DNA from: JAJQBJ01 sp964387095
GTDB taxonomy: Bacteria > Bacillota > Clostridia > Oscillospirales > Oscillospiraceae
Direction of reading: 5' to 3'
Assembly (NCBI GenBank): GCA_964387095.1
Contig: CAYLVH010000007.1
Location: 1 to 37,801 of the forward strand
DNA length: 37,801 nucleotides
Below are positions 7,558-15,698 of this stretch, piece after piece. The position numbers and the translations under genes are program-made. A model generated the notes under the pieces. It was not told the origin of the DNA. It did no database searches and saw nothing but the letters and a program-made list of their open reading frames with translations. Every line of letters begins with the position of its first letter. The first letter of the stretch is position 1.

Positions 7558-8487
7558 TTACTTGCACTTGGCCAGAAGGGCTTCCCAGCGCTGGTCAACC
7601 CAATTCTGAGCGGCCTCCAGGGTCCACTCGTTGCCGGGCTGGAAGCAGTGCTTGAAGCGGCCCTGCAGCTTCATAAAGTCGGCCACGGGCAGCTTTTGCT
7701 TGGGCATGTAGGTCAGGTGATATTCCCCGTTGACCACCTCGTACATGGGCCAGAAGCAGGTCTCCACAGCCAGCTTGCAGATCTGTGGCAGCAGTTCTGA
7801 GGAATACTGCCAGCCCCGGGGGCAGGGGGTCAGGATGTTGACAAAGGCGGGGCCCTGGGTGTAAATGGCCCGGTGGGCCTTCTCATAGAGGTCCTTCATG
7901 TTGCCCACCATGGTGGTCTGGGCCGCGTAGGGGATGCCGTGGGCCACGCAGATGTCGGTCAGCAGTTTCTGCCCCTGGTCCTTGCCGGTGGACTGGGTGC
8001 CGGGCGGGGTGGTGGTGCTGTTGGCGAACTTGGGGGTGGCGGAGGAACGCTGGATGCCGGTGTTCATATACGCTTCATTGTCGTAGCAGAAATAGGTGTA
8101 GTCCGTTCCCCGCTCCAGAGCACCGGACAGGGACTGAAAGCCGATATCGTAGGTTCCGCCATCGCCCCCCAGGGCGATGACCTTATAGGTGCTGCTGATT
8201 TTTCCCTTTTTCTTCATCATGCGGTAGGCCGCCTCCACGCCGGAGGCCACGGCAGAGGTGTTCTCAAAGGCGGAGTGGATGTAGGAGTCCGACCAGGCGG
8301 TATAGGGGAACTGGAAGGTGGAAACCTCCACGCAGGAGGTGGCGTTGCAGATAACGGCCTTGTCGTCGGGCTCCATGGCACGCAGAACCGCACGGCAGGC
8401 GATGCCGGAGCCGCAGCCTGCGCAGAGGGTCTGGCCGGGGTTGAACCGCTCCGGCTTGCTCATTTCCTGTCTCAAATTATATGCCAT
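7558..8487 (-). CDS. porB: 2-oxoacid:ferredoxin oxidoreductase, beta (TPP) subunit
   Basis: The 309-residue thiamine-diphosphate subunit of a four-subunit pyruvate/2-oxoacid:ferredoxin oxidoreductase. The TPP motif is GGDGGTYDIGF followed by the conserved Asn in DNEAYMNTG. Cysteines for the proximal [4Fe-4S] cluster are visible in LCAGCGSG, in CNATSCVEV and near ILTPCPRGW. It starts 2 nt after the end of porA, with its ribosome binding site inside porA. It forms the last gene of the porCDAB unit behind the T-box leader. Pyruvate, branched-chain or other 2-oxoacids are possible substrates; the Ile-type T-box argues for a branched-chain role. Confidence 0.9.
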   Translation of the reverse strand: MAYNLRQEMSKPERFNPGQTLCAGCGSGIACRAVLRAMEPDDKAVICNATSCVEVSTFQFPYTAWSDSYIHSAFENTSAVASGVEAAYRMMKKKGKISSTYKVIALGGDGGTYDIGFQSLSGALERGTDYTYFCYDNEAYMNTGIQRSSATPKFANSTTTPPGTQSTGKDQGQKLLTDICVAHGIPYAAQTTMVGNMKDLYEKAHRAIYTQGPAFVNILTPCPRGWQYSSELLPQICKLAVETCFWPMYEVVNGEYHLTYMPKQKLPVADFMKLQGRFKHCFQPGNEWTLEAAQNWVDQRWEALLAKCK

Positions 8488-8489
8488 GA

Positions 8490-9689
8490 TTACTGCACCT
8501 CTTCTCTCAGATCACGCTGGCCCATATGGGTGTAGACAGGACCAACTACGCCGGTGGCTGCAATCTTTTGCAGCCGGTTCAAGACTCGCAGGGCCTGGTC
8601 CACGGTGAAATCCCGGCCACCCAGGCCATAGACGATATCCACCATCTTGGGGCGGGTATCCAGGTTGATACAGGCGGAGGCGGTCTCCGCGAACAGAGGG
8701 CCACCGTTGGCGGAGAAGCCCTCGCTCTTGTCCAGAACGGCGACGGCCTTGCAGCCCTTCAAAGCCTGGGCCAACTCTTCGCCAGGGAAGGGGCGGAATA
8801 CGCGCACCTTGATGAGGCCGCACTTCACCCCCTGCTCCCGCAGCTGGTCCACGGCAGCCCGGGCGGTGCCGGCGGAGGAACCCATAATGACCATGGCCAC
8901 CTCCGCGTCCTCCATCCTGTATTCCTCAAAGAAGGAATAGTGGCGGCCGAAGGTGCGTTCAAAGTCGACGGCCACCTCCAGAATGACGCGCTTGGCATTC
9001 TTCATGGCCTCGGCCTGGGCTACGCGGGCCTCCATATAATAGGCGGAAATGCCGTAGGGGCCAACAGCCAGAGACGCCTCTTCGTTCAGCAGGTAATTTT
9101 CAGGGTGGTATTCGCCCACAAACTTCTTAACGGCGGCATCCTCCTCCAGCAGGATGTTTTCCAGGGCGTGGGAGGTGATGAAGCCGTCCTCACAGATCAT
9201 AACGGGCAGGCGGACGTCGGGATGCTCCCCGATGCGGTGAGCCTGCAGGAAATTGTCATAGGCCTCCTGGTTGTTCTCGGAATAGATTTGGATGAACCCG
9301 GAGTCCCGCTCAGCCATGGAGTCTGAATAATCGTGGTTGATGTTGATGGGCCCGGTCAGTGCCCGGGTGGCCACAGCCATGACCACGGGCAGACGGGCGG
9401 AGGCCACGACATACAAAACCTCGTTCATGTAGGACAGGCCAGCGGAAGAGGTGGCAGTGACAGCCCGGCAGCCGGCGGCCTGGGCGCCCATGCAGGCGGA
9501 GAGGGAGGAGTGCTCGGACTCCACGGTGATGAACTCGGTGTCCGCCTGGCCGTCGGCCACATACTGGGCGAAGAACTGGGGGATCTCCGTGGAGGGGGTG
9601 ATGGGGAACATGGCGAATACGTCGGGATTGATCTGGCGCATGGCCGTGGCAATGGCCTCATTGCCGGACATTCTATCTCTGATACTCAT
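8490..9689 (-). CDS. porA: 2-oxoacid:ferredoxin oxidoreductase, alpha subunit
   Basis: A 399-residue subunit with the PorA-type start (RMSGNEAIATAMRQ) and the pyrimidine-binding segment FPITPSTEIPQF, followed by ESEHSSLSACMGAQAAG. The later domain carries KVRVFRPFPGEEL, where the family usually recognises CoA or contacts beta. GGAGGAGG precedes the ATG. It sits between the delta and beta genes with 2-nt gaps. By sequence it looks closest to pyruvate-type PorA, but PorA and VorA cannot be separated reliably by eye. Confidence 0.9.
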   Translation of the reverse strand: MSIRDRMSGNEAIATAMRQINPDVFAMFPITPSTEIPQFFAQYVADGQADTEFITVESEHSSLSACMGAQAAGCRAVTATSSAGLSYMNEVLYVVASARLPVVMAVATRALTGPININHDYSDSMAERDSGFIQIYSENNQEAYDNFLQAHRIGEHPDVRLPVMICEDGFITSHALENILLEEDAAVKKFVGEYHPENYLLNEEASLAVGPYGISAYYMEARVAQAEAMKNAKRVILEVAVDFERTFGRHYSFFEEYRMEDAEVAMVIMGSSAGTARAAVDQLREQGVKCGLIKVRVFRPFPGEELAQALKGCKAVAVLDKSEGFSANGGPLFAETASACINLDTRPKMVDIVYGLGGRDFTVDQALRVLNRLQKIAATGVVGPVYTHMGQRDLREEVQ

Positions 9690-9691
9690 GG

Positions 9692-9994
9692 TTATACCTC
9701 CTCCCAGCGGATTGCCTTAAAGGGACAGACGGTATAGCAGATGCCGCAGCCCTTGCAGTGGTCATAGTCAAAGTCCAGACGCTTGCCATTCACAACGGGA
9801 ATGGAGGAGTCGGGACAGTAGGGGGCGCACATCAGGCACTGCTTGCACAGCTCCTGCTCCCAGTAGGGGATCTTAGTGCGCCAGTCGCCTGTGCGGTTGA
9901 GGACAGAGGTGCCGCCCTCGTTGACTTCCAGCCCTGCGGGATATTCCTGCCAGGCCTGATGGGGGTTGATGGATGCGGTCTTCAGCTCCTTCAT
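9692..9994 (-). CDS. porD: 2-oxoacid:ferredoxin oxidoreductase, delta (ferredoxin-like) subunit
   Basis: A 100-residue electron-transfer subunit with two [4Fe-4S] motifs, CKQCLMCAPYCP and CKGCGICYTVCP, each C-x2-C-x2-C-x3-C-P. It passes electrons from the TPP site to external ferredoxin. Its start overlaps the end of the gamma gene by 4 nt (ATGA), so the two are translationally coupled. Confidence 0.92.
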   Translation of the reverse strand: MKELKTASINPHQAWQEYPAGLEVNEGGTSVLNRTGDWRTKIPYWEQELCKQCLMCAPYCPDSSIPVVNGKRLDFDYDHCKGCGICYTVCPFKAIRWEEV

Positions 9995-10569
9995 GCGCCC
10001 TTCACCTCCCTCATGGCTTCCGCCAGACAGTCCAGGTTGCCCTGGACCAGCTGGGGTTTGGTGGCGAACTTGTGGCGGTAAGAGGTCTCCATATCCTTCA
10101 GGAACTGTTGGGGATCCACGCAGTGGCTGACTGCCACCACGGCGGCCAGCATGGGACTGTTGGGGAAGTAGCGGCCCAGATGCTTCAGGGAAAGCTCCTT
10201 GGCATCGATGGTGTAGACCTGGCCCCTGTAGCCGTGGAGCAAGGGGCGCAGCTCCTGGGGATCCTTGGCGCTGTTGATAAGGATGGCGCCGCTTTCCTTC
10301 AGGCCGGCGGCCACGTCCACCGTGTTCAGCAGGGTCTCGTCCACCACCACCACATAGTCGGGGGTGTAGATATTGGAATGGATGTCGCAGCGGGTATCGG
10401 AAATCCGATTGTAGGCGGTGATGGGTGCGCCGCCCCGCTCCGGGCCGTACTCCGGGAAGGACTGGACATACTTGCCGGCAAAGAAGGCGGAGTCAGCCAG
10501 AAGCTGCGAGGCGGACTTCGCGCCCTGACCGCCGCGGCCGTGCCAGCGAATTTCGATCATATTCTTCAT
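9991..10569 (-). CDS. porC: 2-oxoacid:ferredoxin oxidoreductase, gamma subunit
   Basis: A 192-residue subunit starting MKNMIEIRWHGRGGQGAK, with the family motifs GRGGQGAKSAS and FPEYGPERGGAPI. The ATG at 10569 is chosen because AAGGAGG lies 7 nt upstream; a longer in-frame ORF begins inside the leader and is unlikely to be used. It is the first gene after the T-box leader and terminator at 10621-10864. Confidence 0.9.
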   Translation of the reverse strand: MKNMIEIRWHGRGGQGAKSASQLLADSAFFAGKYVQSFPEYGPERGGAPITAYNRISDTRCDIHSNIYTPDYVVVVDETLLNTVDVAAGLKESGAILINSAKDPQELRPLLHGYRGQVYTIDAKELSLKHLGRYFPNSPMLAAVVAVSHCVDPQQFLKDMETSYRHKFATKPQLVQGNLDCLAEAMREVKGA

Positions 10570-10620
10570 TCTCTTTCCTCCTTGATGTTCAAAAGCGTTC
10601 GGGATCCAGCGAATACGAAC

Positions 10621-10864
10621 AAAAAGCACCCGCCCTGTGTAAAAGGGCGGGTGCTTGATGCACTCCGTTGTACCACCTGTTACTGCATACCATCATACGC
10701 GCTTCGGATAACGGGGAAGGGCCGTCAGGGCCTACTGGAAGAACGTTCGGCCTGAAGCTCAGGAGTGATATTCAAAACCGGGCTTGCTGCCGGGCTTACA
10801 CTGTCCCCGGCTCGCTGGGAGAAGAAATTCCGGAATCTACTGTCTCCGTCGTTGCTTTTCATTG
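10621..10864 (-). promoter_or_regulatory. T-box leader (tRNA-sensing riboswitch), apparent Ile specifier
   Basis: Read on the minus strand this is a full-length T-box leader. The conserved T-box AGGTGGTACAACGGAG lies around 10665-10680 and is followed by a terminator whose stem (aagcacccgccct and its complement) ends in TTTTT at 10621-10625. Further upstream are the stem III hallmarks GTAGGCCCTGACGG and CCGTTAT and a Stem I distal loop. The specifier region reads TTGAATATCACTCCTGAGC. By analogy with other leaders, where the codon is followed by A and CTCCTGAG, the specifier is ATC (bases 10769-10767), meaning isoleucine. Uncharged tRNA-Ile should then stabilise the antiterminator and switch on porCDAB. 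TAT (Tyr) is the main alternative register. Confidence 0.85.
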
Positions 10865-10870
10865 ATGGAC

Positions 10871-10899
10871 ATTTTAACCGATTTTATGCAGGTTGTCAA
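10871..10899 (-). promoter_or_regulatory. Promoter of the T-box/por operon
   Basis: On the minus strand, a perfect TTGACA and TAAAAT with 17-bp spacing. The predicted start near 10864 coincides with the beginning of the T-box leader. Confidence 0.85.
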
Positions 10900-10967
10900 T
10901 GGAGAAATTGCAAAAAGAGGCGAATTTTTCCAAAATAAACGGCGCTGGGGGGGGAACATGGGGCCAT

Positions 10968-11672
10968 TTACAGCAGGTTGCTCAAAAGCGTGGAGACCGG
11001 CAGATAGAGAATGGGCATGAAGATAGCGGGAAGCATATTTCCCACCCGGATGTGTTTTTCCGGGAAGATCATGTTGAAGCCGATGCCCAGAATCAGCAGG
11101 CCGCCCACGGCGCTCATCTCCGTGACCACAGCGGCGGAGAGGTACGGGCCGACCACGCTGGCCAGCAGGGTCAGCAGCCCCTGGTAAAGGAGCACCGCCC
11201 CGGCGGAGAACAGCGCGCCCACGCCCATGGTGGCGGCGAAGGAGATGTCGGTGACGCCGTCGATGACGCCCTTGGAGAGGATGATGGAATAGTTGTGATT
11301 GATTCCGGCTTCAATGGCGCCCATGACGGACATGGAGCCGATGCAGAAGATCAGGGAGGTGGTGACAAAGCCCTGGGTAAAGGTGCTGTTTTGCTTCCCC
11401 TTTTCCACGTGCCGCTGGATCCAGCCGCCCAGCGCGTCCAGGCGGCCCTCGATGCGGAGCAGCTCACCGATCACCGTGCCCAGGACCAAGCAGATAATCA
11501 TGCACAGGGTGTCGGCGGTTTTGGTGGCGGAGGTGATGCCGATACACATCACGGCCAAAGCCAGACCGGAGGTCAGCACCTGGGAAAAACGCTCTGGAAT
11601 GTGGTTCTTGAAAATCAAGCCGATCATGCCGCCGATCAGAATGAGCACAGCGTTGATAACGGTCGCAATCAT
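10968..11672 (-). CDS. DUF554 family membrane protein (YdfK/YqgA-like)
   Basis: A 234-residue polytopic membrane protein (about seven helices) that matches DUF554: it opens MIATVINAVLILIGGMIGLIFKN in pieces typical of the family and contains GSMSVMGAIEAG and KGVIDGVTDISFAATMGVG. The function of the family is not established; transport has been suggested. AAAGGA precedes the ATG. It lies 41 nt downstream of the MFS gene on the same strand and is probably co-transcribed from the promoter at 12960-12988. Confidence 0.88.
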   Translation of the reverse strand: MIATVINAVLILIGGMIGLIFKNHIPERFSQVLTSGLALAVMCIGITSATKTADTLCMIICLVLGTVIGELLRIEGRLDALGGWIQRHVEKGKQNSTFTQGFVTTSLIFCIGSMSVMGAIEAGINHNYSIILSKGVIDGVTDISFAATMGVGALFSAGAVLLYQGLLTLLASVVGPYLSAAVVTEMSAVGGLLILGIGFNMIFPEKHIRVGNMLPAIFMPILYLPVSTLLSNLL

Positions 11673-11713
11673 AATTCGTATGTCCTTTCTTTTCTCAGTT
11701 CATTTGCTTGTGG

Positions 11714-12916
11714 TCAGGGCTTCCGAATGAAGCAGTTCGCGGCCAGCGCGATGCAGCCAATGATAATGACCATAATAAAGGTGGAGGTGTAGCCGGTGGA
11801 GGCGTCCTGCAAGGCGGCGGCAATCATGGGGCCAATCAGGGCCGCAGGGAAGGTACACAGGTTGGCCACCCCCATATTGGAGGCATAATGCGCGTTACCG
11901 TAGAGCTTGCGGATCAGGGAGGCGCAAATGGTAATGCCAGAGCCATAGCAGACGCCCAGCAGCATCATGCCGGCGAATACCGGGAAAGCGAAGCCGGAGC
12001 GGTCGCCCAGCAGCATAGACAGACCAGCTAACAGCTGGATGCCGTTAATCAGGAACAGGGAGGCCTTCCAGCCGATTTGATCCATCAGCCAGCCGACCAC
12101 CAGCCGGCCACCGCCGTTAAATACGGAAACCAATAGGCCCATACCCGCCGCCGCTCCGTAATAAATGGAGATGGAGGAGGCGGAGTTGATGACCAGCAAG
12201 CCGGAGGCGGACATGCAAATATTCCAGCAGAAGTAGATCCAGAAGGTGGGACGGCGGATCATCTCGGCGGTGGTTAGCTCCAGGGCGCCTTTTTCCTTGG
12301 CAGTTTTGGGGGCAGCAGGAACCTGATCTGCCTCGGTGGGTGTTCGGATCAGGGGAGCCAGGGCCAGCATGACCACCAGGTCGGCAATGCCGAAGAGCCG
12401 GAAGGTGGGAAACAGACTCATCACAGCAATCAGCGCCCCGGCGGCGTTGCCCAGAATCAGGGAGCCAAAGCCCAGCCCCATGAGCAGCAGCCCGGAAATC
12501 AGGCCGGAGTGGTCCGGGTACCAGGGCTGGACCGCTGCCAAAACGGCGTTAAATGCGATGCCGGTGCCCAGGCCGTTAAAGCCCGCGTAAAAGAGGTACA
12601 GCAGCACCAAGGATATGCCAGGGGCATTGGCGGGGAGAAAGGAGACGCCCAAGAAGCCTATGCACATAAGGACCCCGGAGATCGCGATCTGCACCGGCTT
12701 GGAAAGCCACCGGCTGATCCGGCCGGCCAGGACGCCGCCCAGGCAGAAAATGCACATCATCAGAGTGAAGTTCATGGTGATCTGCTTCTCCGACCAACTG
12801 GGGAAGACGGAAGCGAGGGTTACTTTGAAGTAAGACCAGGCATACATGCTGCCAAGAAACAGCATCAGAATGACTCCCGCGGCGGCATGGGGCCATCGCG
12901 CTGTGGTTTTTTTCAT
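11714..12916 (-). CDS. MFS transporter, oxalate/formate antiporter (OFA)-like
   Basis: A 400-residue, about 12-helix major facilitator. The start MKKTTARW is chosen because GGAGGAA lies 8 nt upstream; the longer frame runs into the promoter. The opening GSMYAWSYFKVTLASVFPSW, the segment GFNGLGTGIAFNAVLAAVQP-W and GVCYGSGITICASLIRKLYG resemble OFA carriers such as OxlT and its many anaerobe paralogues, which exchange small carboxylates. The substrate is unknown. There is no formyl- or oxalyl-CoA gene in the window to support oxalate use. Confidence 0.87.
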   Translation of the reverse strand: MKKTTARWPHAAAGVILMLFLGSMYAWSYFKVTLASVFPSWSEKQITMNFTLMMCIFCLGGVLAGRISRWLSKPVQIAISGVLMCIGFLGVSFLPANAPGISLVLLYLFYAGFNGLGTGIAFNAVLAAVQPWYPDHSGLISGLLLMGLGFGSLILGNAAGALIAVMSLFPTFRLFGIADLVVMLALAPLIRTPTEADQVPAAPKTAKEKGALELTTAEMIRRPTFWIYFCWNICMSASGLLVINSASSISIYYGAAAGMGLLVSVFNGGGRLVVGWLMDQIGWKASLFLINGIQLLAGLSMLLGDRSGFAFPVFAGMMLLGVCYGSGITICASLIRKLYGNAHYASNMGVANLCTFPAALIGPMIAAALQDASTGYTSTFIMVIIIGCIALAANCFIRKP

Positions 12917-12959
12917 AAAACATTCCTCCAAATCCGTCGAAAATGCGTACAATATACTT

Positions 12960-12988
12960 ATTTTAGCGAGTGTACCTGGAAATTGCAA
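12960..12988 (-). promoter_or_regulatory. Promoter of the MFS-DUF554 unit
   Basis: On the minus strand, TTGCAA and TAAAAT spaced 17 bp, about 40 nt upstream of the MFS start. A TATACT at 13011-13016 on the plus strand may be the -10 of the divergent flippase gene, but it lacks a clear -35. Confidence 0.65.
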
Positions 12989-13048
12989 CATCTTTTTCCC
13001 GGGGAATTCATATACTCAACCAATCTGTGAATTGGGGAGGGGCCGGCG

Positions 13049-14572
13049 ATGAAGAGGGGAAGAGGGTTGTTCCAATCAGCAGCTCTGCTAACGGCGGTGA
13101 ATCTGCTGTCCCAGGCGGCGGGCTTTTTCTGCCGGATCGGGATTTCCCGGCTGGCCGGGGCGGAGGTCATGGGGGTGTACCATCTGCTGATGCCTGCCTA
13201 CTCCGTGCTCAGCGCCTTTGCCATTAACGGGCTTGCGGTGTCTGTGTCCGCTTTGACCGGGCAGTTGGAGGGGCTGCATGGCCGGGGAAGCGGGGAGGCC
13301 CTGGTCCGGCTCGCCCTGAAGGTGCTTGCGGTGCTGTGGTTGATTGCGGCGGTACCCACAGCTCTGTTTGGGGATTTTATCTCCGTGGAGCTGCTGGGGG
13401 ATGCCCGGACCTGGATGGGGCTGATTTTGTTGCTGCCCTGCCTGCTGTTGACAGGGGTCGAAAACCTGCAAAAGCATTACTTTTTTGGACAAGGGCGGGT
13501 GGAAATCCCCGCTGGGGTAGAGCTGGGGGAGCAGACGGTGCGCACCCTGGCGATTCTCCTCCTGCTCTCCACAGTGCCCATGGGAAACGTGGAGGAGAAA
13601 GCCGCACTGATCGTAGGGGGGATGCTGGTCAGCGAGGTGTTTTCCTCTGGAGTTCTGACGGCGATCAGGCGGCGGCTTCGGATCCCACCTAAGCACATTT
13701 CAGGGCTGTCTGGCAAGCTGGCCCGGACAGCGGTGCCCATCGGCGCCTCATCCCTGGTGGGCAATGCCCTTTCCGCCCTGAATGCGGTGATCACGCCCCG
13801 GAGGCTCATCGCCTCCGGGATTGCGGCAGGGGAGGCCCCCCAGGTCTATGGGCTCCTCTTTGGCATGACCCTCCCCCTGCTGACTGCGCCCAACTGCTTT
13901 GTTGGCGCTTTGAGTATCGTATTGCTCCCGGACCTGTCCCGCCTATGGGCGGAGGGGAAAAAGGAGCAGGGCCGGAAAAAGCTGTCGCAGGTTCTGGGGG
14001 CTGTTTCCACCATTGTGTTCCCGCTGCTGACAATTTTGGTGCTCTTTGGCGGAGAGCTGGGGCAGATTCTCTTCCGGGAAGAGCGGGTAGGGGAGTGCAT
14101 TGGGATTTTAGCTGTGGCCGTGGGCCTGGCGGGTTGGGATTCCGTTTTGGCCACCGGGCTGAATGGCCTGGGAAAACAGAAGGAATCTGCGGCGATCGGC
14201 ATTGGCTGCGGCTTGCTGGAGCTGATTCCCACCTGGTATTTGACCGGGATTTTTGGGATCTGGGGCTGTGCCTGGGCCATCCTCAGCGTGACGGTGGTGG
14301 AGACCCTCCTGCGGTTGGGGATGCTCTGTAAGACTGCCGGATTGCGGCTGGAGCAGCTCCGGGGGATGCTGCTGCCGGTTCTGGCGGCGGTGCTGACTGG
14401 GCTGTGTACTCGGCTGCTTCATCTGGGCTTGCAGAGGTATCAAATATATGAATGGGGCAATATACTGGTGTGCGTATGCTTTGCCGCCGGATTATATCTG
14501 CTGAGCCTTTGGACACTCTCCGTTTCTCTGGCGGGGACGGGAATTATGGGAACAAAGCGGCAATCAAGTTGA
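13049..14572 (+). CDS. SpoVB/MurJ-like oligosaccharide flippase (MOP superfamily)
   Basis: A 507-residue membrane protein with about 14 helices. It begins with the SpoVB-like segment SAALLTAVNLLSQAAGFF, followed by YHLLMPAYSVLSAFAINGLA and the later TAPNCFVGALSIVLLPDLSR. Such proteins move lipid-linked sugars such as lipid II across the membrane; SpoVB acts in spore cortex synthesis. GGGGAGG lies 9 nt before the ATG. The window also encodes SpoVAC and VanZ- and VanY-like wall proteins, so a sporulation role is reasonable. A vegetative MurJ-like or exopolysaccharide flippase is the alternative. Confidence 0.85.
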   Translation: MKRGRGLFQSAALLTAVNLLSQAAGFFCRIGISRLAGAEVMGVYHLLMPAYSVLSAFAINGLAVSVSALTGQLEGLHGRGSGEALVRLALKVLAVLWLIAAVPTALFGDFISVELLGDARTWMGLILLLPCLLLTGVENLQKHYFFGQGRVEIPAGVELGEQTVRTLAILLLLSTVPMGNVEEKAALIVGGMLVSEVFSSGVLTAIRRRLRIPPKHISGLSGKLARTAVPIGASSLVGNALSALNAVITPRRLIASGIAAGEAPQVYGLLFGMTLPLLTAPNCFVGALSIVLLPDLSRLWAEGKKEQGRKKLSQVLGAVSTIVFPLLTILVLFGGELGQILFREERVGECIGILAVAVGLAGWDSVLATGLNGLGKQKESAAIGIGCGLLELIPTWYLTGIFGIWGCAWAILSVTVVETLLRLGMLCKTAGLRLEQLRGMLLPVLAAVLTGLCTRLLHLGLQRYQIYEWGNILVCVCFAAGLYLLSLWTLSVSLAGTGIMGTKRQSS

Positions 14573-14668
14573 CAAAATGTGATGGATTTGCCAATTGAAT
14601 AGGCGAAATCGTCAAAATAAATATCAAATTAGTTTAAATTGTTAGTTAGAATTTTAAACCGAAAAGGC

Positions 14669-14697
14669 TTGCACATTCCGCTGAAAATCACTATACT
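14669..14697 (+). promoter_or_regulatory. Promoter of the butyrate operon
   Basis: TTGCAC and TATACT spaced 17 bp, predicting a start near 14704 and an unusually long leader of about 160 nt before crt. The rest of 14573-14864 is AT-rich, unlike the flanking genes, and holds no ORF. The leader contains short inverted repeats such as gatag/ctatc (about 14713-14743) and the Rex-like site described separately. Confidence 0.8.
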
Positions 14698-14809
14698 AAT
14701 GTTTATGTAAGTGATAGGGTGAAAATAGCAAATTGTCTATCCTTACCGGAAAAGCGCAGCGGCGCAGATCCAAAGGAAATGCGCGTTGCGGTTTCTTCTT
14801 ATGGAAAGT

Positions 14810-14827
14810 TAGTTAAAAAAATAACAA
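14810..14827. promoter_or_regulatory. Rex-like operator
   Basis: The 18-bp sequence TAGTTAA-AAAA-ATAACAA matches the clostridial Rex consensus TTGTTAA-N4-TTAACAA at 12 of 14 defined positions. Rex senses NADH/NAD+ and in Clostridium represses crt-bcd-etfBA-hbd, so the location upstream of this operon fits. It lies about 105 nt downstream of the predicted start, implying a roadblock mechanism or a closer, unrecognised promoter. Confidence 0.6.
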
Positions 14828-14864
14828 ACTTTAACAACCTAAAGTAAACGAGGAGGCGCTACTA

Positions 14865-15650
14865 ATGTCCTACATCCAGGTAGAAGTTCAGGATCAGGTT
14901 GCGGTCCTGACCATTGACCGTCCCAAGGCCCTGAACGCCCTGAACAGCCAGGTCCTGGAGGATCTGGAGGCCGCTGTGGACGCTCTGGATCTGAACGAGG
15001 TTCGCTGCGCGGTGATCACTGGCTCCGGGGCCAAGTCCTTTGTGGCCGGCGCAGATATCGGTGAGATGAGCACCCTGAATGCGGCGGAGGGCGAGGCATT
15101 TGGCAAGAAGGGCAACGATATCTTCCGCAAGATCGAAACCCTGCCCATCCCCGTCATTGCGGCGGTCAACGGCTTTGCTCTGGGCGGCGGCAATGAGCTG
15201 GCCATGGCCTGCGATATCCGCATCTGTTCTGAGAACGCCGTGTTCGGCCAGCCCGAGGTTGGCCTGGGCATCACCCCTGGCTTCGGCGGCACCCAGCGTC
15301 TGGCCCGTCTGGTGAGCCCCGGCATGGCAATGCAGCTGATCCTGACTGCGAAGAACATCAAGGCGCCTGAGGCTCTGCGCATTGGCCTGGTCAATGCGGT
15401 CTATCCCCCTGAGGAGCTGATGCCTGCCGCTCTGAAGCTGGCAAAGACCATCGCAGCCAACGCTCCAATTGCTGTCCGCGCCTGCAAGAAGGCCATCAAC
15501 CAGGGTCTGGATCTGCCCATGGACGAGGCCATCCAGGTGGAGGAGAAGCTGTTCGGCTCCTGCTTTGATACCCAGGATCAGAAATATGGCATGGCTTACT
15601 TCCTGGATAAGAACAAGGAGAAGCCCGCAAAGGTTTTCCGGAATCAGTAA
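14865..15650 (+). CDS. crt: Short-chain enoyl-CoA hydratase (crotonase)
   Basis: Interconverts 3-hydroxybutyryl-CoA and crotonyl-CoA in the butyrate pathway. The 261 residues match the clostridial Crt length. Visible features are the start region TIDRPKALNALN, the oxyanion-hole segment KSFVAGADI, the catalytic-Glu segment GGGNELAMACDIRI and the second Glu in GQPEVGLGITPGFGGTQRL. GAGGAGG precedes the ATG. It is the first gene of crt-hbd-bcd-etfB-etfA. No thiolase gene is in this cluster, so acetoacetyl-CoA must come from a thiolase encoded elsewhere. Confidence 0.95.
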   Translation: MSYIQVEVQDQVAVLTIDRPKALNALNSQVLEDLEAAVDALDLNEVRCAVITGSGAKSFVAGADIGEMSTLNAAEGEAFGKKGNDIFRKIETLPIPVIAAVNGFALGGGNELAMACDIRICSENAVFGQPEVGLGITPGFGGTQRLARLVSPGMAMQLILTAKNIKAPEALRIGLVNAVYPPEELMPAALKLAKTIAANAPIAVRACKKAINQGLDLPMDEAIQVEEKLFGSCFDTQDQKYGMAYFLDKNKEKPAKVFRNQ

Positions 15651-15698
15651 TCAGTCAACCCATTGTGCTATCAATTTTATATAATGGAGGAATTTACT

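Noticed and set aside
10893..11792. A 299-codon plus-strand frame opposite the DUF554 gene
   Set aside because: His/Asp/Gly/Gln-rich composition typical of an antisense shadow; the minus strand encodes a clear membrane protein.
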